DNA from: an uncultured Verrucomicrobiota bacterium
GTDB lineage: Bacteria > Verrucomicrobiota > Verrucomicrobiia > Limisphaerales > JADLHS01
Reading direction: 5' to 3'
Assembly (NCBI GenBank): GCA_937894935.1
Contig: CALAYC010000236.1
Coordinates: forward strand, 1 to 5,400
Length of the DNA stretch: 5,400 bases
Position numbers and translations under genes: made by a program
The notes under the pieces: generated by a model
Databases searched by the model: none
Told to the model about the DNA's origin: nothing
Seen by the model: the letters and a program-made list of their open reading frames with translations, nothing else
In this document: piece after piece, positions 5,320 to 5,400 of the stretch
How positions within the stretch are numbered: the first letter of the stretch is position 1
How the letters are laid out: the number at the start of each line of letters is the position of its first letter

Positions 5320-5400
5320 GAGTGTTTGTGATTTAATTATTTATTTGAGACCTCTGAAAAATGCTGTTTAAGTTGTGGGTTTTGATGTCACTTGGATTTT
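5320..5400. other. AT-rich leader of the peptide gene; no gene supported
   Basis: This stretch is about one third GC. On the minus strand one frame from the edge reads ten codons (ending KPTT) and stops at 5368; another reads to a stop at 5333. Either could be the tail of an upstream gene, but both are too short to judge. No clear -10/-35 pair for the peptide gene is visible. Confidence 0.3.

Overview
The window looks like chromosomal DNA from a Verrucomicrobiota-like (PVC group) bacterium. The strongest clue is the gene at 3080-3928. It encodes a pseudopilin-like protein with an A|FTLIE cleavage site, a YKCPSD motif and an H-x9-DG motif, a family greatly expanded in Verrucomicrobia and Planctomycetes. 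The 'CxxC...GHIEFP...CPHC' zinc-ribbon modules at 508-1206 and the REP-like intergenic palindromes fit the same group. The phylum is an inference; no marker gene is present. All supported genes lie on the minus strand, so they read right to left.

Right end (4366-5400). A small secreted peptide with eight cysteines (5125-5319) is followed within 10 bases by a strong hairpin terminator (5077-5118). Next come an intergenic stretch with a TATAAT box and an inverted repeat, and then a four-helix MauE/DoxX-like membrane protein that keeps a CGC motif (4366-4896). The last 360 bases are about 44% GC by hand count, clearly lower than the genes to the left.

Middle (3929-4365). This 437-base stretch has no gene and is packed with repeats: a ~257-base unit bounded by imperfect inverted repeats, a REP-like palindrome interrupted by a 30-base hairpin, a further 7-bp-stem hairpin, and an uninterrupted REP-like copy just after the MauE-like gene.

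Left part (1-3928). Four genes follow each other closely and probably form one transcription unit: pseudopilin (3928-3080), a membrane-anchored beta-propeller/alpha-beta hydrolase (3024-1219), a MauE-like membrane protein with two C-terminal zinc-ribbon modules (1206-508), and the N-terminal 163 residues of a multi-pass membrane protein that runs off the left edge (490-1).

The most notable point is that the two MauE-like proteins are paralogs. Over 75 aligned positions without a gap they share 28 identities by hand count. The copy near the cysteine-rich peptide keeps the CxC motif. The operon copy has lost both cysteines and gained eight cysteines in zinc-ribbon repeats. One could propose a thiol-oxidation role for the first with the peptide as a substrate, and a non-redox role for the second. 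Both ideas are hypotheses.
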